A stretch of DNA of 64,000 nucleotides from Terriglobia bacterium (lineage in GTDB: Bacteria; Acidobacteriota; Terriglobia; Terriglobales; Acidobacteriaceae). Position 1 is the stretch's first letter, and the number at the start of each line of letters is the position of its first letter. The translations under genes and the position numbers were made by a program. The notes below the pieces were generated by a model. That model had not been told where the DNA came from. It saw only the letters and a list, made by a program, of their open reading frames with translations, and did not search any database. The stretch is taken from assembly GCA_020072585.1 (NCBI GenBank), contig JAIQGL010000001.1:336310-400309 (forward strand), in the 5' to 3' direction. Below are positions 45,339 through 53,573 of the stretch, piece by piece.

Positions 45339-45824
45339 CTATTTGCTATTTCCGAAACGGCGGGCGGTCAAAACGACGACACCTAGGCCGAGAAGCAGGG
45401 TCCCGCCTTCCAGGCGCGTGGACCAAGCGTGGAGACGATCAAATTCAACGCGGCGAGCGTCAGTGAGAGAGATATTGTCGATGGTCTTCATCTCCGCCCG
45501 TAATGCATGCATCCGCGACGTGATCATGAACTGTGAAATTGTGGTCAGGAGCAGCATGAGGAAGACCAGAATATGACTTGCAGAAAAGAGCTTGGGCTGC
45601 GCGTGCTGGATGTTGTTATGAAGCATGGAAGCAATCAAAAAGATCACTCCCGTAACAATGCCGATCCAGTGAAGGGAAGCCAGACTGCGGCTGACCACAT
45701 TGCCCGCCATTTCGCGAGAAGACAGCACCGTGAATACTGCCGGCGCTTCCACAAACGCAAAGAATACGATTCCGCCGATCCAGACGATCAGCGCCAGTAG
45801 CATGAAGAATCTAAGAAAAGACAT
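45339..45824 (-). CDS. DUF4149-type membrane protein
   Basis: The product is 161 residues with four membrane helices. The N-terminal block (LLALIVWIGGIVFFAFVEAP, then AVFTVL) and the following SLASLHWIGIVTGVIFL are typical of DUF4149. Some members are annotated as copper-resistance-like or TMEM205-like proteins. The role is unknown. The stop of the plus-strand neighbour lies about 100 bases away (convergent). Confidence 0.8.
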   Translation of the reverse strand: MSFLRFFMLLALIVWIGGIVFFAFVEAPAVFTVLSSREMAGNVVSRSLASLHWIGIVTGVIFLIASMLHNNIQHAQPKLFSASHILVFLMLLLTTISQFMITSRMHALRAEMKTIDNISLTDARRVEFDRLHAWSTRLEGGTLLLGLGVVVLTARRFGNSK

Positions 45825-45849
45825 GCGTGGTAAGTATAGCTGCTGGTCT

Positions 45850-45953
45850 GAAATCGCGAACGCAGTGAGGGAACCCTATCCCGAGTTGTAGCGGAGCGCA
45901 GGCCACAGGTTTCTTCTGGCGATAGGGATTCCTCGCTCCGCTCGGAACTTCGG
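45850..45953. repeat. REP/MITE-like inverted-repeat element, copy 3 (short)
   Basis: The left arm from 45850 (tgaaatcgcgaacgcagtga, then gggaaccctatc) is mirrored by the right arm at 45921-45953 (gatagggattcctcgctccg, then ctcggaacttcgg). It is a 104-base, more diverged version of the elements at 38861 and 42223 and lies just before the moxR stop codon. Confidence 0.68.
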
Positions 45954-45960
45954 ACGAAGC

Positions 45961-46962
45961 CTATACCGGAACGGGCACTGACTGGATAATGTCGCGGAGA
46001 ATATTGTCGCCCTGGTCGGATTTCTTCAGGGTCGAAGAATAGCGGGCATTGACCACCACGCGGTGAGAGAAGACCGGCACCACCAGTTGCTTGAAGTCGG
46101 CGGGCGTGGCAAAACGGCGGCCTTCGAGATACGCCATGGCCTGCGCAGCACGGTACAGCATGAGTGAACCGCGCGGCGAAACGCCCAGCGAGAGAGTTTC
46201 AATCTCGCGCGTCTTCCTGACGATTTCGAGTGCGTAATCCACCAGCGAATCGTCCACCTTCACCTGCGTGACCTCGTCCTGCATGGCGATGATGTCCGCG
46301 CCGGTGGCGACTGGTTTCACGCTGTCCAGACGCGCGGCGCCGGCTTCAGAGCGCAGGATCTCGCGTTCATTGTTTCCCTGCGGGTAGCCCATGCGGACGC
46401 GCAGCAGAAAGCGGTCCAGCTGCGATTCCGGCAGCGGATAGGTGCCGTGGTGCTCAATGGGGTTCTGCGTGGCAATCACCAGAAACGGCTGGGGCAGCGG
46501 ATGCGAATGGCCGTCCATGGTGACCTGGCCTTCATTCATCGCTTCCAGCAGCGCGGACTGCGTTTTTGGCGTGGTGCGGTTGATTTCGTCGGCCAGCAGC
46601 ACGTTGGTGAAGACCGGGCCGGCCTTGAACTCAAACTGGCCTTCCGCCGCGGAGTACACCGAGATGCCAAGCACGTCAGAAGGCAGCATGTCACTGGTGA
46701 ACTGCAGGCGTTGAAATGTGCAATCCAGAGCGCGCGCCATGGCATGGGCCAGCGTGGTCTTGCCTACGCCAGGGACGCCTTCAATCAGCAGATGTCCGCG
46801 CGCCAGCACAGAAACCAGCGCCAGGCGCAGGATTTCGTCATTGCCACGAATAATCGAGCGCAGGGACTGTTCAATCGCCGAGGCGCGAGAGTTGGTGCTG
46901 GAAGGGGACTGGAGTTGAATTGGAGCCATCGACTTGGGTTCTATTGTATCGCTGTATTGCAC
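45961..46962 (-). CDS. MoxR-family AAA+ ATPase
   Basis: The product is 333 residues. Walker A is GVPGVGKTT, Walker B VLLADEINR, and the sensor-1 region reads VIATQNPIEHHGTYPLPE. The C-terminal lid contains SLGVSPRGSLMLYRAAQAMA. MoxR ATPases act as chaperones that insert cofactors or activate complexes, usually next to DUF58 and VWA-domain genes. No such partners are adjacent here, so the gene looks detached from its usual cluster. It is not GvpN: it lies 34 kb from the gas-vesicle locus. Confidence 0.92.
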   Translation of the reverse strand: MQYSDTIEPKSMAPIQLQSPSSTNSRASAIEQSLRSIIRGNDEILRLALVSVLARGHLLIEGVPGVGKTTLAHAMARALDCTFQRLQFTSDMLPSDVLGISVYSAAEGQFEFKAGPVFTNVLLADEINRTTPKTQSALLEAMNEGQVTMDGHSHPLPQPFLVIATQNPIEHHGTYPLPESQLDRFLLRVRMGYPQGNNEREILRSEAGAARLDSVKPVATGADIIAMQDEVTQVKVDDSLVDYALEIVRKTREIETLSLGVSPRGSLMLYRAAQAMAYLEGRRFATPADFKQLVVPVFSHRVVVNARYSSTLKKSDQGDNILRDIIQSVPVPV

Positions 46963-47200
46963 AATCGTGCGATCTGCCTCTTATTACTATGCGGGGATAC
47001 CCTCTGTTGCTCAAGCAACAAAAGGGCTGGTACTAATGCCCAAAGTAACCCTGCGCCCGGTTCTAAGTAGATCGCATGAGATCTGGAAAAATGCGCCATC
47101 AGAAGATTAAAAAAGCAGGATTAAAAAGCATTTTCACCTGCCGGTCCCGTTGGCGTGACTTTGTGCGTTGGGGCTGGAGTTGATGTAAGCTTCTGCGGTC

Positions 47201-48118
47201 ATGATTATGCTCGATGGCAGCTTCAGCCGGTCCACAACGTGTATTGAGCGGGCGGACAATGGCGCTCCAGGACCACCAGCTCCGGGCTCAGCTTCACCGG
47301 CGTCGCCTGCTCCACCGCATCCTGACTTTAGCAAGAGCCCGCTGCCCGCGGCTATGCTTGCGGTTGCCCACAATGACACGCCGGAAACCCGCCGCGCTCT
47401 GTATGACAGCATGTTTGAGACTTGGTTTCTGGTGCCCACCAGGGACCCAGCGCCGGATGAGACACCCGGCTTTCATGACATTCGCGAAGACACAGCAGGC
47501 ACTTTCTCGCTCGAGCAGGATTCCTCCGGACAGTGGGTCGCGGTTGCATTTACAGATGAAGAGGCGTTGCGCAACTGGAACAAAATCATCCTCTGGATTG
47601 CCATGCATGGAATCACATTCTTCCAGGCCGTAAGCAGCACTGAGGCGGAGGAGATCGTCATCAATCCCTTCGAACCCGCTGATCCCAACTCAAAGATGAT
47701 CCGTCCGGGCGGGCGCGTGACCCGCTGGGAAATTGAAGCGCTTGCCGAAGGCCGTCATCCGGGCGACAGCCCAGAAGAGCCAGCAGAGGCGCAAAGCGTG
47801 CTTGTAAGCATGCCGAAGCATATGCCCTCAGCCGAGATATTCAAGGGGCTTGCCGGTGCGGCAAAGGCTTTTCCTCAAGTGATTGCCATGTATTTTGCCC
47901 AGCTTATTTATCCCGCGGGCCATCCACACAAGGCTGTGGCAGTTGAATTTGTTCCGGACGTTACCGACGAACAGATTGAACCGGCGATGGTTGCGCTGGA
48001 GAAAGAAGCCCGGCGGCTTTTCCCAAGGAAAGAGACCACAGATCTGTTGCTTGCTTCCAGCACTCTGGGGCAATCGATCGCCAACTCCGGCGAAAAGTTT
48101 TACAGCCTGAAAAAATAG
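47201..48118 (+). CDS. SseB-like protein
   Basis: The product is 305 residues. A Pro/Ala/Ser-rich N-terminus (about 1-50) precedes an SseB N-type domain (ALYDSMFETWFLVPTRDP ... VAVAFTDEEALRNW). A second domain runs toward the C-terminus (SAEIFKGLAGAAKAFPQVIA ... VTDEQIEPAMVALEKEARRLFP). SseB was named for enhanced serine sensitivity in E. coli; the biochemistry is unknown and relatives occur with type VII secretion genes. A start at the internal Met near 47354 is possible. It is monocistronic. Confidence 0.78.
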   Translation: MIMLDGSFSRSTTCIERADNGAPGPPAPGSASPASPAPPHPDFSKSPLPAAMLAVAHNDTPETRRALYDSMFETWFLVPTRDPAPDETPGFHDIREDTAGTFSLEQDSSGQWVAVAFTDEEALRNWNKIILWIAMHGITFFQAVSSTEAEEIVINPFEPADPNSKMIRPGGRVTRWEIEALAEGRHPGDSPEEPAEAQSVLVSMPKHMPSAEIFKGLAGAAKAFPQVIAMYFAQLIYPAGHPHKAVAVEFVPDVTDEQIEPAMVALEKEARRLFPRKETTDLLLASSTLGQSIANSGEKFYSLKK

Positions 48119-48340
48119 ATGCCCCTCGGTCCAGCTGCCAACGATTAAAAGGCGCGGAAAGCGCGCTGCCCAAGGCGAGGCCCTTCCGCGGATAAAATCA
48201 CTTCTATATTGTGCAAAATTGAACAGCCAACCGGGGCATGAGACAGGCATACTTAAAATAGGCTATTACAGCCATCCAAAATAGTGTCAGCGATTGGATC
48301 GACGGCCAACGGGCGTCTGCACTCATGAATTGGAGCTATC

Positions 48341-49873
48341 GTGGTCGCACCCGACAATCGAAACGGCATCAATCTGCTTTCCACCGGCATTGCCGGGCTT
48401 GACGATATCCTTGGCGGCGGTTTCTTCCAAAATCATCTCTACCTAATTGAAGGCGACCCGGGCACGGGGAAAACCACCATCGCGTTGCAGTTCCTGCTCG
48501 AAGGCGCACGTCTGGGACAGAAGGGCTTATATGTCGCCCTTTCCGAATCAAGATCAGAGCTTCTGGAAATTGCCGAGTCGCACGGATGGTCGCTGGACCC
48601 TGTCAATATTTTTGAGATGGTCCCGGATGACAGCGAGTTGAAGCCTGAGGCGCAGTACACCGTATTTCATCCTTCAGAAGTTGAACTTGCAGACACCACC
48701 GGCGCGGTACTGGCGGAAGTGGAGCGACTTCAGCCTGTCCGGGTGGTGTTTGACTCTTTATCTGAGTTGCGCATGCTGGCCCGTGATTCTTTACGCTATC
48801 GCCGGCAGGTCATGGGCTTGAAGCGGTATTTTGCCGGACGCAACTGCACTGTCCTGCTTTTGGATGACCGCACGGGTGAAGGCCATGATTTGCAACTGCA
48901 AAGCATTTCCCACGGCGTGGTCATGCTGGAAAGTCTGGAACGAGAGTATGGGATCAAGAGACGCCGGCTGGAAATAAGGAAGCTCAGGGGCGCACAGTTT
49001 CGCGAGGGCTTTCACGACTACACCATTCAGCGAGGCGGTCTGGAAGTTTATCCGCGGCTGGTTGCTTCAGAACATAGTTCTGACTTCGAGCCCATGCAGA
49101 TCACCAGCGGCATTCAGGAGCTGGACCAGCTCTTTGGAGGCGGGATTGATAGCGGCACCAGCACGCTGATGATGGGCCCAGCGGGCTGCGGAAAATCCAC
49201 GCTTGCAGTACGCTATGCAGCCTCTGCCGCAGAGCGGGGGATAAACGCAGCGGTTTTCGCTTTTGACGAAACTTTAACCACCCTGGTGGGCCGGGCGAAA
49301 GGGCTGGGGATGGACCTGGAGCGCTACATTCAGTCCGGAAAGCTAATTCTTCGTCAAGTGGATGCAGCGGAACTGTCGCCGGGGCAGTTTGTGCATGCCA
49401 TCAGCGACCTGGTCAACGAGCAAAGCGTAAAGCTGGTGATCATTGACAGCTTAAATGGCTTCCTGAATGCGATGCCGGGAGAAAAATTTCTTGCCTTGCA
49501 GATGCATGAACTTTTGGGCTACCTGGCCCACAAGGGCGTGACCACGCTCTTGACCCTTGCCCAGCATGGTTTTGTGGGCATCAATATCACTGCCCCTGTG
49601 GATGTGAGCTACCTGGCGGATAGCGTGCTTTTGTTCCGGTATTTTGAGGCCGCGGGAGAGGTAAAGCAGGCGCTTTCCGTAATCAAGAAGCGCAGCGGAG
49701 AGCATGAACGCACCATCCGCGAGCTGGTGATGAAGAACGGTACCATTCGTGTGGGCAAGGCACTGGTGGAGTTTGACGGCGTATTGACCGGCGTTCCCAA
49801 ATATCACGGCAAGCTTGAGGGATTGGAGGATGCTTCTGGAAAAATTGGTAAACATGTCAAACGACCTGCCTGA
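48341..49873 (+). CDS. KaiC-like double-domain ATPase
   Basis: The product is 510 residues from a GTG with GGAG upstream. Two RecA-like KaiC domains are present, each starting with STGIAGLDDILGGG or TSGIQELDQLFGGG. The P-loops are GDPGTGKTT (38-46) and GPAGCGKST (279-287). No KaiA or KaiB gene is near, so this is a signalling KaiC homologue of the kind found in many non-cyanobacteria. The 3' end overlaps a histidine-kinase gene by 44 bases, so the two proteins likely form one pathway. I cannot see the Ser/Thr autophosphorylation pair of clock KaiC with confidence. Confidence 0.9.
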   Translation: MVAPDNRNGINLLSTGIAGLDDILGGGFFQNHLYLIEGDPGTGKTTIALQFLLEGARLGQKGLYVALSESRSELLEIAESHGWSLDPVNIFEMVPDDSELKPEAQYTVFHPSEVELADTTGAVLAEVERLQPVRVVFDSLSELRMLARDSLRYRRQVMGLKRYFAGRNCTVLLLDDRTGEGHDLQLQSISHGVVMLESLEREYGIKRRRLEIRKLRGAQFREGFHDYTIQRGGLEVYPRLVASEHSSDFEPMQITSGIQELDQLFGGGIDSGTSTLMMGPAGCGKSTLAVRYAASAAERGINAAVFAFDETLTTLVGRAKGLGMDLERYIQSGKLILRQVDAAELSPGQFVHAISDLVNEQSVKLVIIDSLNGFLNAMPGEKFLALQMHELLGYLAHKGVTTLLTLAQHGFVGINITAPVDVSYLADSVLLFRYFEAAGEVKQALSVIKKRSGEHERTIRELVMKNGTIRVGKALVEFDGVLTGVPKYHGKLEGLEDASGKIGKHVKRPA

Positions 49874-51071
49874 GAGCGGTCATGACCTTCACGTCTTGGT
49901 GGTTGCACCCACGGGAAAAGACGCTCACTTGATCTGCGCTCTGCTGATGAAAGAAGGGATCCATTGCACGGCTTATCCCACCTCTGAAACAGCCCTGGCG
50001 CGGATGGATGATGCCGCAGGTGCGTTGATCGTGGCCGAAGAAGTTTTTATGCCCTCCAATATCGCCCTCTGGGGAGCAAAGATTTCCGCGCAACCTTCAT
50101 GGTCAGATTTTCCATTGATCGTCCTGACTGTTGCCGGCGCCGTCGATCCGAGCAGCCAAAAGAAGATGCTTTTCCGGGAGCCTTTGGGCAATGTGGTCTT
50201 GCTGGAACGCCCGATACGGCCTGAGACCCTGATCAGTACGGTGCAGGCTTCACTGCGGAGCCGCCGCCGTCAATATCAGATGAGAGACGATCTGGCCCAC
50301 CGGCGCAAGACAGAAGAAGCATTACTGCGATCAGAAAAGCTGGCGGTCGCGGGACGGCTGGCCGCCAGCATTGCCCACGAAATCAATAACCCGCTGGAAT
50401 CGGTTACGAATTTACTGTTCCTTATCGGTACTTCATCCAGCCTGGAAGAATCGAAAATCTATTCCGCAACCGCGATGGATGAACTGGCACGCGTCTCTGA
50501 AATCGCCATCCACACGCTGAAATTCTTCCGCCAGCTGAGTAAGCCGACCACGGTCTATCTTACGGAGCTTGTGGATTCCGCTCTGGTCCTGTACCAGGCC
50601 AGGCTGATTTCCGCCTGCGTTGCGGTGCAAAAAGAGTACCGAGCCTGTCCCCCCATCACCGCTATGGCAGGGGAGCTACGCCAGGTCATTGTGAATCTGG
50701 TGGGAAATGCCGTGGATGCGATGCGTGGCGGGGGAACTCTAAAGATCCGAATCGACCGCTCCACAGAGCGCTCGAATGGCTCCCGGCCGGGAATGCGATT
50801 GACCATAGCCGACAGCGGTTCGGGTATCCCTGCTGAAATTAAGAGCAGGCTGTTTGAACCGTTTACCAGCAGCAAAGGCGAGACGGGGACCGGCCTGGGG
50901 CTTTGGGTAAGCTCTGAGATAATCCGCAAACACGGCGGAACCATCAAATTCAAGAGCAGCTCTTCAACTCCATCGACCGGGACGGTTTTCTCAATATTCC
51001 TTCCCGCCCTTTTCCACTTTGCTGAACTGGATAACGCGGAAGAAACGTCCCCGATTGAGCTTCTGGCCTAA
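49830..51071 (+). CDS. Soluble hybrid histidine kinase with degenerate N-terminal receiver
   Basis: The product is 413 residues from ATG 49830; a TTG at 49815 or ATG at 49854 are alternatives. Residues about 15-130 have a receiver-like fold, but the acidic pair is replaced (VVAPTGKD), the phospho-site region reads LIVAEEVF without the Asp, and the usual Lys is Arg (LERPIRPE). It is a pseudo-receiver, as in CikA. A coiled linker is followed by HisKA with His183 (IAHEINNPLES) and a HATPase domain (NLVGNAVDAM, DSGSGIP, GTGLGLW). There is no membrane helix. It is coupled to the KaiC-like gene; no response regulator follows. Confidence 0.9.
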   Translation: MLLEKLVNMSNDLPESGHDLHVLVVAPTGKDAHLICALLMKEGIHCTAYPTSETALARMDDAAGALIVAEEVFMPSNIALWGAKISAQPSWSDFPLIVLTVAGAVDPSSQKKMLFREPLGNVVLLERPIRPETLISTVQASLRSRRRQYQMRDDLAHRRKTEEALLRSEKLAVAGRLAASIAHEINNPLESVTNLLFLIGTSSSLEESKIYSATAMDELARVSEIAIHTLKFFRQLSKPTTVYLTELVDSALVLYQARLISACVAVQKEYRACPPITAMAGELRQVIVNLVGNAVDAMRGGGTLKIRIDRSTERSNGSRPGMRLTIADSGSGIPAEIKSRLFEPFTSSKGETGTGLGLWVSSEIIRKHGGTIKFKSSSSTPSTGTVFSIFLPALFHFAELDNAEETSPIELLA

Positions 51072-51154
51072 CGCGAAACAGTTGCCTTGGGATTTACTGA
51101 AAGCCCCGCGCCCCAGGAGCGGCGTTGGAAGATCCCTCGTACCTCTTCTTATTC

Positions 51155-51988
51155 TTACTGGTACTCTGCTGGGCGACCCGTTAATTTCTCGATCCGCTTG
51201 TAAATTGGTGGATGTGTTGAGAACAGGCTCCCCAAATTCATCCCCATCAGCGGCTGAATGATAAACAGATGTGCCGTGGAGGGCGAAGCCACCAAGGGCA
51301 CGCGTTTGGAATAAGCGTCCAGCTTTTGCAGGGCGCGCGCCAATGCATATGGATTGTGCGTGAGGCCGGCGCCGGTAGCGTCTGCTTCAAACTCCCGTGT
51401 GCGCGAAACCCACAGCTGAATGAGCATAGCGGCAATCGGGGCCAGAATCAGCATCAGAATCCCGCCGCCACGGTCACGGTCGCGGTCTCCGCCGAAGCCG
51501 AACAACATGCCCATGCGCGCCAGCACCGTGATTGCTCCCGCAAGGGTAGCGGCAATGGAGCTGGTCAAAATGTCCCGATTGCGCACGTGGGCCAGTTCAT
51601 GGGCCAGCACGCCTTCAAGCTCTTCATCGTCGAGCAGATTCAGTATCCCTGCGGTTACCGCGACGGAAGCGTGGTTTGGGCTCCGTCCGGTGGCAAAAGC
51701 ATTGGGTGAATCCGTTGGAATCACGTAAAGCTTCGGCATGGGCAGGCCGGCTTTTTGTGTGAGCCGCTCCACCACCGCGTAAATGCGTGGGAGTTGTTCA
51801 CGTGTGACCGGCTGGGCCCGGTACATGGCCAGGGCAATCTTGTCAGAGAAAAAATACGAAATAAAGTTGGTGACACCGGCAATGATGAAGCCGAGAACCA
51901 TTCCGTTTTGCCCGCCGAAATAATCACCCACCCCGATGGCGATCAGGGTAAGCAGCGTCAGCAGAAAAAACGTTTTCAAGTTGTTCAT
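51155..51988 (-). CDS. htpX: Membrane zinc metalloprotease HtpX (M48)
   Basis: The product is 277 residues. Two N-terminal membrane helices (about 7-20 and 28-45) precede the zinc motif HELAHVRNRD (His130, Glu131, His134). A second hydrophobic pair follows (SSIAATLAGAITVLARMGMLFG, ILMLILAPIAAMLIQL), and the third ligand Glu lies in REFEADATGAGL. It degrades damaged inner-membrane proteins, facing the cytoplasm. The C-terminal STHPPIYKRIEKL is the standard family end. In E. coli htpX responds to the Cpx system, and a Cpx-like set lies immediately to the right here. Confidence 0.94.
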   Translation of the reverse strand: MNNLKTFFLLTLLTLIAIGVGDYFGGQNGMVLGFIIAGVTNFISYFFSDKIALAMYRAQPVTREQLPRIYAVVERLTQKAGLPMPKLYVIPTDSPNAFATGRSPNHASVAVTAGILNLLDDEELEGVLAHELAHVRNRDILTSSIAATLAGAITVLARMGMLFGFGGDRDRDRGGGILMLILAPIAAMLIQLWVSRTREFEADATGAGLTHNPYALARALQKLDAYSKRVPLVASPSTAHLFIIQPLMGMNLGSLFSTHPPIYKRIEKLTGRPAEYQ

Positions 51989-52151
51989 AGTTTAGTAGAT
52001 GCTAAATACCGGTCAAAGATTCCCAAAACCGCACTGGGGGCAGAGTCGGCAAGCTACTCCAATGAAAGCAAACAGGGGTTCTGGGACAGTCACCCAGTCG
52101 TAGCCAAACAGCGCTGAAAGAGGGTAAGGCGAGGGAGCCAAATGTCATCCC

Positions 52152-52178
52152 AAAAAATGGGCGGCATTGCTGCCGCCC
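52152..52178 (-). terminator. Intrinsic terminator of the Spy-like gene
   Basis: The arms GGGCGGCA (52159-52166) and TGCCGCCC (52171-52178) enclose a 4-base loop. On the minus strand the stem is followed by ATTTTTT. It lies 29 bases after the Spy-like stop codon. Confidence 0.82.
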
Positions 52179-52206
52179 GTAACCCCTCTGGAGGAGGAAA
52201 GGAGAC

Positions 52207-52686
52207 CTACTTTGGTGCTTGCTGTGTTTGCTCTGCGTGTTTCTTCATGCGTTCCTGCCGGTGCTGCCGGCGTTCCTGCATGAGCTGTTGCGCCTTCTGC
52301 CGCTGTTCTGGAGTGAGCACGGCATAAATTTGCGACTTGGTGCGCTGCTTCTCCACAATCAAGTCAGTTGTAATCTGGGCTTGTTTGGCGGCGAAGGTGC
52401 GGACTGCGGACTCATTGAAGGTCCCGTTGATGTTTGCGTTCTCCGCCTGTTCATTTTGGCGGAGCTGCTGCATCAAGGGCATGGTCCTGGTTTTCCCATC
52501 GGCCATGATGCTTTTGATCTGGGTTTGCTGGGCCTCTGTGAGGTTCAGCTCTTTGGTCATATGTTTGAGCATCCAACCACTGTGCCGGTCAAAACCCCGG
52601 CCGTGACGCTGTGCTGAAGCGGATGTCGCCAGGCCGGCTGCCACGGCCAGTAGAATCGCGGTAATAATGAAAAACTTCTTGTGCAT
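52207..52686 (-). CDS. Spy/CpxP-like periplasmic LTxxQ protein
   Basis: The product is 159 residues. A signal peptide (ending SASAQ) is followed by an all-helical, Gln/Arg-rich body with two LTxxQ-type motifs (LNLTEAQQTQIKSIM and LTPEQRQKAQQLMQ). CpxP and Spy are periplasmic chaperone or sensor-inhibitor proteins with this fold. It is divergent from a CpxR/CpxA-like pair across 188 bases, the same arrangement as cpxP-cpxRA. It is therefore probably both target and feedback inhibitor of that system. Confidence 0.88.
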   Translation of the reverse strand: MHKKFFIITAILLAVAAGLATSASAQRHGRGFDRHSGWMLKHMTKELNLTEAQQTQIKSIMADGKTRTMPLMQQLRQNEQAENANINGTFNESAVRTFAAKQAQITTDLIVEKQRTKSQIYAVLTPEQRQKAQQLMQERRQHRQERMKKHAEQTQQAPK

Positions 52687-52874
52687 AAACCAACTCCTTT
52701 ACAATCAAGCGGCAGCAATTACTCCGGCGTTTTGCGCTCTGACGACCCCGGCAATTGGCTACCACTAGTGTTAACCCGGAACGCGGGCAAACAAGGTTAT
52801 GAGTTGTTAATTCGGTTATCATGCCTTCACATTTCTTAACCCCGTATGGATATGTGCAGGGTTTAAGGTGAACT

Positions 52875-53573
52875 ATGGTGTCAGTTCTACTCATTGACGA
52901 CGATACAGAGTTAAGCAAGCTGCTCGAGGAATACCTGCAAAGCGAGCAGTTCGAGCTTCATGCCGCGCATGACGGGCCCAGCGGGCTCGACAAAGCGCTG
53001 ACCAATCACTACTCCGCGGTGGTGCTGGATGTAATGCTTCCGGGCATGAGCGGTCTGGACGTGCTCAAGCAATTGCGGCAGAAGAGTTCCGTGCCGGTGC
53101 TCATGCTTACGGCACGTGGCAGCGAACTGGACAGAATCCTGGGTCTGGAGCTGGGCGCGGATGATTATCTGCCCAAGCCGTTTAACCCGCGTGAACTAGT
53201 GGCGCGGCTGCGGGCCATTCTGCGCCGCGCTTCCGGCAGCGGCGCGTCAGTTTCTTCTCAGCCGGTCCATCTGGCCGGCGTTGAGCTGTATCCGGAGTCG
53301 CGCAGTGTTACCTGCAACGGCAAGCCGGTCAATCTAACGGGCGCCGAGTTCGATCTGCTCTACACTTTTCTCCGCAATCCTGGAAAGATCATCAGCCGTG
53401 AAGACCTGACGCAGGCGGCGCTGGGAAGACCCATGTCTCCCATGGACCGCAGCATTGACGTGCATGTGAGCAATCTGCGGCGCAAGCTTGGCCCTTACGA
53501 TGGCGAGCAGGAGCGCGTCAAGGCCATCCGCGGCAGCGGTTATGTCTATCTCCTTCCGGGAGAGCAACAGTGA
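52875..53573 (+). CDS. cpxR: OmpR-family response regulator (CpxR-like)
   Basis: The product is 232 residues. The receiver domain has the acidic triple Asp8-10 (LIDDD), phospho-acceptor Asp52 (VVLDVMLP) and Lys in YLPKPFNP. The winged-helix output domain carries LTGAEFDLLYTFLRNPGKII and the DVHVSNLRRKLG recognition helix, ending in GSGYVYL. Its divergent Spy/CpxP-like neighbour and the kinase gene overlapping its stop (GTGA) support a CpxR role. I did not find a clear GTAAA-N5-GTAAA box upstream. Confidence 0.87.
   Translation: MVSVLLIDDDTELSKLLEEYLQSEQFELHAAHDGPSGLDKALTNHYSAVVLDVMLPGMSGLDVLKQLRQKSSVPVLMLTARGSELDRILGLELGADDYLPKPFNPRELVARLRAILRRASGSGASVSSQPVHLAGVELYPESRSVTCNGKPVNLTGAEFDLLYTFLRNPGKIISREDLTQAALGRPMSPMDRSIDVHVSNLRRKLGPYDGEQERVKAIRGSGYVYLLPGEQQ

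Noticed and set aside
45961..46962. MoxR ATPase considered as a displaced GvpN
   Set aside because: It has standard MoxR motifs and lies 34 kb away among unrelated genes; no GvpN-specific feature seen.
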